Positions 61,393-64,000 of a stretch of 64,000 nucleotides of DNA are shown piece after piece (the first letter of the stretch is position 1; each line of letters opens with the position of its first letter). The translations under genes and the position numbers were made by a program. Under the pieces are notes generated by a model. It was not told the DNA's origin. It saw nothing but the letters and a program-made list of their open reading frames with translations, and ran no database searches. The stretch is from positions 17,501 through 81,500 of the forward strand of contig CABYFB010000001.1 of NCBI GenBank assembly GCA_902518165.1, read 5' to 3'. The stretch comes from an uncultured Pelagibacteraceae bacterium (GTDB taxonomy: Bacteria; Pseudomonadota; Alphaproteobacteria; Pelagibacterales; Pelagibacteraceae).

Positions 61393-62482
61393 AACTAAAA
61401 GTAAAAATTACGAAGTTCATATTGGTACCAATCTAATTTCAAAATTAAGAAATATTATAAAAAAAAATAAATTATCATTTTCAAAATGTTTAATAGTAAT
61501 TGATAGTAAGATACCAAAAAAATTTAGAACAATACTTTTAAGAAATTTAAATGATCAAAAAATTTTTACTTTAAATTTTAATGCAAATGAAAAAAATAAA
61601 AGTAACTTAAGTATCGATAACATACATAATATTTTATTTAAAAATAATTTTTATAGAGAAGACTGTATAATTTCATTTGGTGGAGGAATTACAGGAGATG
61701 TAGTTGGATATGCGGCCAGCACATTTAAAAGAGGAATAAAATTTATTAACATACCCTCCACTTTATTAGCTCAAGTGGACTCTTCAATTGGCGGTAAAAC
61801 AGGTATTAATAATAAATTTGGAAAAAATCTTGTAGGAAGTTTTTATCAGCCAGATTTAGTAATTTCAGATATTAATTTACTACGTACACTCCCCAAAAGA
61901 GAAATTGTATGTGGATATGCTGAAATATTAAAAAGTAGTTTAATTGACAGCAAAAAAAATTTTATTTTTTTAGATAAAAATTTTAATAAGATTTTAAATC
62001 TCAAAGGAAATTTTATAATTAATGCAATTTTAAATAGCTGTTTATTAAAAAAAAAAATTATTGAAAAGGATGAAAAAGAAAAAAATTTAAGAAAATCTTT
62101 AAATCTTGGCCATACTTTTGCTCACGCATATGAGGCTAGTCTTGGTTACTCAAAAAAATTAAATCATGGAGAAGCTGTTATATTTGGTTTAATGAATGCT
62201 GTAAATTTTAGTAAAGAAAAAAAAATTATTTCAAATTCAAATTCAGAATTAATAAACAATCATATCAAAAAGATAGAAATTAAAAATAAATATAAAGATC
62301 TTTTTAATAAAAGGAAGATAACATCAATTCTTAATTTTATGAAAATTGATAAAAAAAATAAATCAGACAGTATAAACTTAATTTTAATAAGGAATTTTGG
62401 AAAATTAAACCTTAATTATCAGGCCAAATCTGGTGAATTGAACAAATTTTTAGTAAAAGAGTTAAATAAAGCTTATTTGTAA
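61367..62482 (+). CDS. aroB: 3-dehydroquinate synthase
   Basis: Second step of the shikimate pathway. The 371-residue protein shows the NAD-binding FGGGITGDVVGYAASTFKRGIKFINIPSTLLAQVDSSIGGKTGINNKFGKNLVGSFYQPDLVI (about 103-165) and the zinc ligands GYAEILKSSLI, LNLGHTFAHAYEA and LNHGEAVIFGL. Length is normal. It overlaps aroK upstream and meets bolA tail to tail with a 21-base overlap. Confidence 0.95.
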   Translation: MKSKIIKVKTKSKNYEVHIGTNLISKLRNIIKKNKLSFSKCLIVIDSKIPKKFRTILLRNLNDQKIFTLNFNANEKNKSNLSIDNIHNILFKNNFYREDCIISFGGGITGDVVGYAASTFKRGIKFINIPSTLLAQVDSSIGGKTGINNKFGKNLVGSFYQPDLVISDINLLRTLPKREIVCGYAEILKSSLIDSKKNFIFLDKNFNKILNLKGNFIINAILNSCLLKKKIIEKDEKEKNLRKSLNLGHTFAHAYEASLGYSKKLNHGEAVIFGLMNAVNFSKEKKIISNSNSELINNHIKKIEIKNKYKDLFNKRKITSILNFMKIDKKNKSDSINLILIRNFGKLNLNYQAKSGELNKFLVKELNKAYL

Positions 62483-62722
62483 AGAATGAATATCAGTTTT
62501 CAATTCTTCGCTTAAAATTTTGTAGATTATTTTATTAGACTGAATTCTATTTGTTTTTTTTAATATTTCAGAATTTATTTCTAATTTAATATGATATTTG
62601 CCTTTCTGATGTGAATTGTGTTTTAAATGCTTATAAGTGTTGTCAATTATCTTTACATTTTTTATAGAGGTGTCTTTCAAAAGTTTATTTTCAATTTTTT
62701 TTGAAAGTTGATTAATATCCAT
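62462..62722 (-). CDS. bolA: BolA family protein
   Basis: An 86-residue BolA/IbaG-type protein, usually a partner of monothiol glutaredoxins in iron-sulfur handling or a transcription factor. It begins MDINQLSKKIENKLLKDTSI, has SHQKGKYHIKLEINSEILKKTNRIQSNKIIYKILSEELKTDIHSLQISF, with the conserved His of the IHSLQI end and the RIQSNK (usual RVxRHR) helix. The longer frame would run through the divergent J-domain gene, so I use this ATG, which leaves 20 bases between the two starts. bolA beside a J-domain gene and cobS is a known alphaproteobacterial order. Confidence 0.88.
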   Translation of the reverse strand: MDINQLSKKIENKLLKDTSIKNVKIIDNTYKHLKHNSHQKGKYHIKLEINSEILKKTNRIQSNKIIYKILSEELKTDIHSLQISFI

Positions 62723-62742
62723 TAAACTTGATATTATATTAT

Positions 62743-63270
62743 ATGAAAAATATTTGTGAATGGAATAATTGCAATGAGGAGGGACTATACAAAGCTCCAA
62801 AAGAAAAGGATAACAGCAAAGAATATAGGCTTCTATGTCTAGAGCATGTAAGAGAGTTTAATAAAAGCTGGAATTATTTTTCAGGTATGAGCGACGAACA
62901 AGTAATCAACTTTTTAAAGTCTGACATGACATGGCATAAGCCAACGCAGAGTTTCAGCTCTTCAGACAATTTTTTCAAAATATTGTGGAATAATACTTTA
63001 AAAGATGAAAATGGAAAACTTAAAGATTTTAGTAATTTGAATCATATGAATAAGTTTAAGTTTAATAGTAATGATCTTAAAGCCTTTGAAATTTTAGGTG
63101 TTGGAGTTGGTTTAAAATGGGCTAAAATACAAGAAAAATTCAAAAGACTTGTGAAAAAATTTCACCCTGATATGAATGCTGGCAATAAAAAATTTGAGGA
63201 TAAGCTTAAAGTGATAACTTTAGCTTATACCCAATTAAAAAATACTTATAAGGAAAAAATTGACAACTAA
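62743..63270 (+). CDS. J-domain (DnaJ-like) protein
   Basis: A 175-residue protein with a short N-terminal region bearing C4 and C9 in NICEWNNCNEEGLYKAP and C31 in LLCLEHVREFNKSWNYF, and a C-terminal J domain (about 112-172): DLKAFEILGVGVGLKWAKIQEKFKRLVKKFHPDMNAGNKKFEDKLKVITLAYTQLKNTY, with the HPD tripeptide needed to stimulate DnaK. I use ATG rather than a TTG five codons upstream, which would crowd bolA. The Cys-rich start may bind metal. It overlaps the start of cobS by 11 bases. Confidence 0.88.
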   Translation: MKNICEWNNCNEEGLYKAPKEKDNSKEYRLLCLEHVREFNKSWNYFSGMSDEQVINFLKSDMTWHKPTQSFSSSDNFFKILWNNTLKDENGKLKDFSNLNHMNKFKFNSNDLKAFEILGVGVGLKWAKIQEKFKRLVKKFHPDMNAGNKKFEDKLKVITLAYTQLKNTYKEKIDN

Positions 63271-64000
63271 TATTGAACAAACCCCAGATATTAAATTATC
63301 CATTAAACAAACATTCGGTATAGACTCTGATATGGAAGTGGACGCATTTTCAAAAAAAACTGATTATGTGCCAGATATAGATAAAACTTATAAATTTGAT
63401 AAAGATACAACTTTAGCAATTCTCTCCGGCTTTTCATTTAATAAAAGAGTCTTAGTGCAAGGTTATCATGGAACAGGTAAATCCACACATATAGAACAAA
63501 TTGCAGCCAGATTGAATTGGCCATGTATCAGAATTAACTTAGATAGTCATGTCAGTAGAATAGATTTAATTGGTAAAGACTCAATTGTAATCAAAGATGG
63601 AAAACAAGTCACAGAATTCAAGGAGGGAATTCTTCCTTGGTCGATACAAAATCCAGTAGCTTTAGTATTTGATGAATATGATGCCGGTAGACCAGATGTG
63701 ATGTTTGTAATTCAAAGAGTTTTGGAAGCTGAAGGAAATTTTACTTTATTAGATAAGAATAAGGTCATTAAGCAGAATAAATATTTCAGATTATTTGCAA
63801 CCTCAAATACTGTTGGTTTAGGGGATACAACTGGACTCTATCATGGAACTCAACAAATAAACCAGGGACAAATGGATAGATGGAATATCGTAACAACATT
63901 AAATTATTTAGCTTTAGAAAAAGAAATGGAAATTATTTTAGGAAAAAATAAATCTTTAGATAATAATAAAGGTAAAGAGAGAGTTGCAAACATGATAAAA
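63260..64000 (+). CDS. cobS: cobaltochelatase CobS-like AAA+ ATPase, 5' part (runs off the window)
   Basis: The first 247 codons of CobS: (TTG start) TTNIEQTPDIKLSIKQTFGIDSDMEV, Walker A VQGYHGTGKSTH, NWPCIRINLDSHVSRIDLVGKD-type block (written RIDLIGKD), the Walker B LVFDEYDAGRPDVMFVIQRVLE, and NTVGLGDTTGLYHGTQQINQGQMDRWNIVTTLNYL. The sequence matches CobS closely. The start overlaps the J-domain gene. CobS with CobT normally serves cobalt insertion by CobN in aerobic B12 synthesis. SAR11 is generally thought not to make B12, so the role here is uncertain. Its 3' end is outside the window. Confidence 0.93.
   Translation, partial: MTTNIEQTPDIKLSIKQTFGIDSDMEVDAFSKKTDYVPDIDKTYKFDKDTTLAILSGFSFNKRVLVQGYHGTGKSTHIEQIAARLNWPCIRINLDSHVSRIDLIGKDSIVIKDGKQVTEFKEGILPWSIQNPVALVFDEYDAGRPDVMFVIQRVLEAEGNFTLLDKNKVIKQNKYFRLFATSNTVGLGDTTGLYHGTQQINQGQMDRWNIVTTLNYLALEKEMEIILGKNKSLDNNKGKERVANMIK

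Noticed and set aside
1-64000. CRISPR arrays, insertion sequences, integrases
   Set aside because: No regularly spaced direct repeats, transposase motifs or terminal inverted repeats were seen on either strand.

Overview
The window is a gene-dense, very AT-rich (by eye under 30 % G+C) piece of an alphaproteobacterial chromosome. The 16S rRNA fragment at the left edge contains exact matches, as I recall the probe sequences, to three SAR11-clade probes: 152R (510..531), 441R (234..255) and 542R (162..179). It also carries the alphaproteobacterial GTGTAGAGGTGAAATTCG tract near the left edge. With the streamlined layout (most gene junctions overlap or lie within a few bases, no insertion sequences, no CRISPR, no stretch over 300 bases without a gene) this points to a SAR11 / Pelagibacterales genome, cultured or assembled.

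Layout. 1-937: 5' part of a 16S gene on the minus strand with leader hairpins and a promoter. 938-9403: M23 peptidase, then a minus-strand block (lysC-ispG-prfA-prmC-DUF4167), ubiG, DUF1178 and argJ. 9463-18060: secA (reading frame broken at a G9 run), accA, malate synthase G, then the SRP RNA-dnaX-ybaB-recR unit. 18074-24256: pheA, kdsB, membrane cytochrome c, argF-argD, gcrA, SHOCT protein, NDUFA9-like protein. 24273-36842: one long plus-strand run: rnd, LPS genes (kdsD-lptC-lptB), aroA-cmk-rpsA-ihfB, pyrF-trpF-trpB-trpA-accD-folC. 36839-48483: minus-strand block with trxA, a three-nuclease cluster (ExoI-like, RecB/MGME1-like, RmuC), hisG-hisZ-hisS with tRNA-His, cspA, tRNA-Phe, infA, hisD, DUF2948, murA, dcd and two tiny Lys-rich ORFs. 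48578-56743: tRNA-Thr, TVP38 protein (minus), then rpmH-rnpA-yidD-yidC, argB-HAD-dapD-dapE and a histone-deacetylase-like / SET-domain pair. 56733-64000: truA, fmt, def, a large exported protein, aroK-aroB, bolA, a J-domain protein and the start of cobS.

The genes are mostly core biosynthesis (Arg, Lys/DAP, His, Trp, Phe, chorismate, isoprenoid, fatty acid, LPS, peptidoglycan) and the information machinery. Nothing looks like a prophage or an island. The most interesting signals are inside ordinary genes: (1) an A12 run in dnaX whose two slipped frames both stop at once, predicting a gamma-length product of 415-419 residues; (2) TrpA and TrpB that have lost both partners of the alpha-Asp56/beta-Lys167 contact and carry E109D, H115A and S377C equivalents; (3) an HDAC-like deacetylase two bases from a SET-domain methyltransferase with a post-SET cysteine cluster; (4) a three-nuclease DNA-processing cluster; (5) tRNA-His without G-1 and with A73 next to its synthetase; (6) the secA frame break; (7) AccA with a C-terminal membrane anchor; (8) FolC with a substituted P-loop. 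Several start codons were moved inward where the longest frame runs into an RNA gene or a neighbour (prfA, recR, ybaB, dnaX, hisS, bolA, NDUFA9-like, J-domain, DUF4167).
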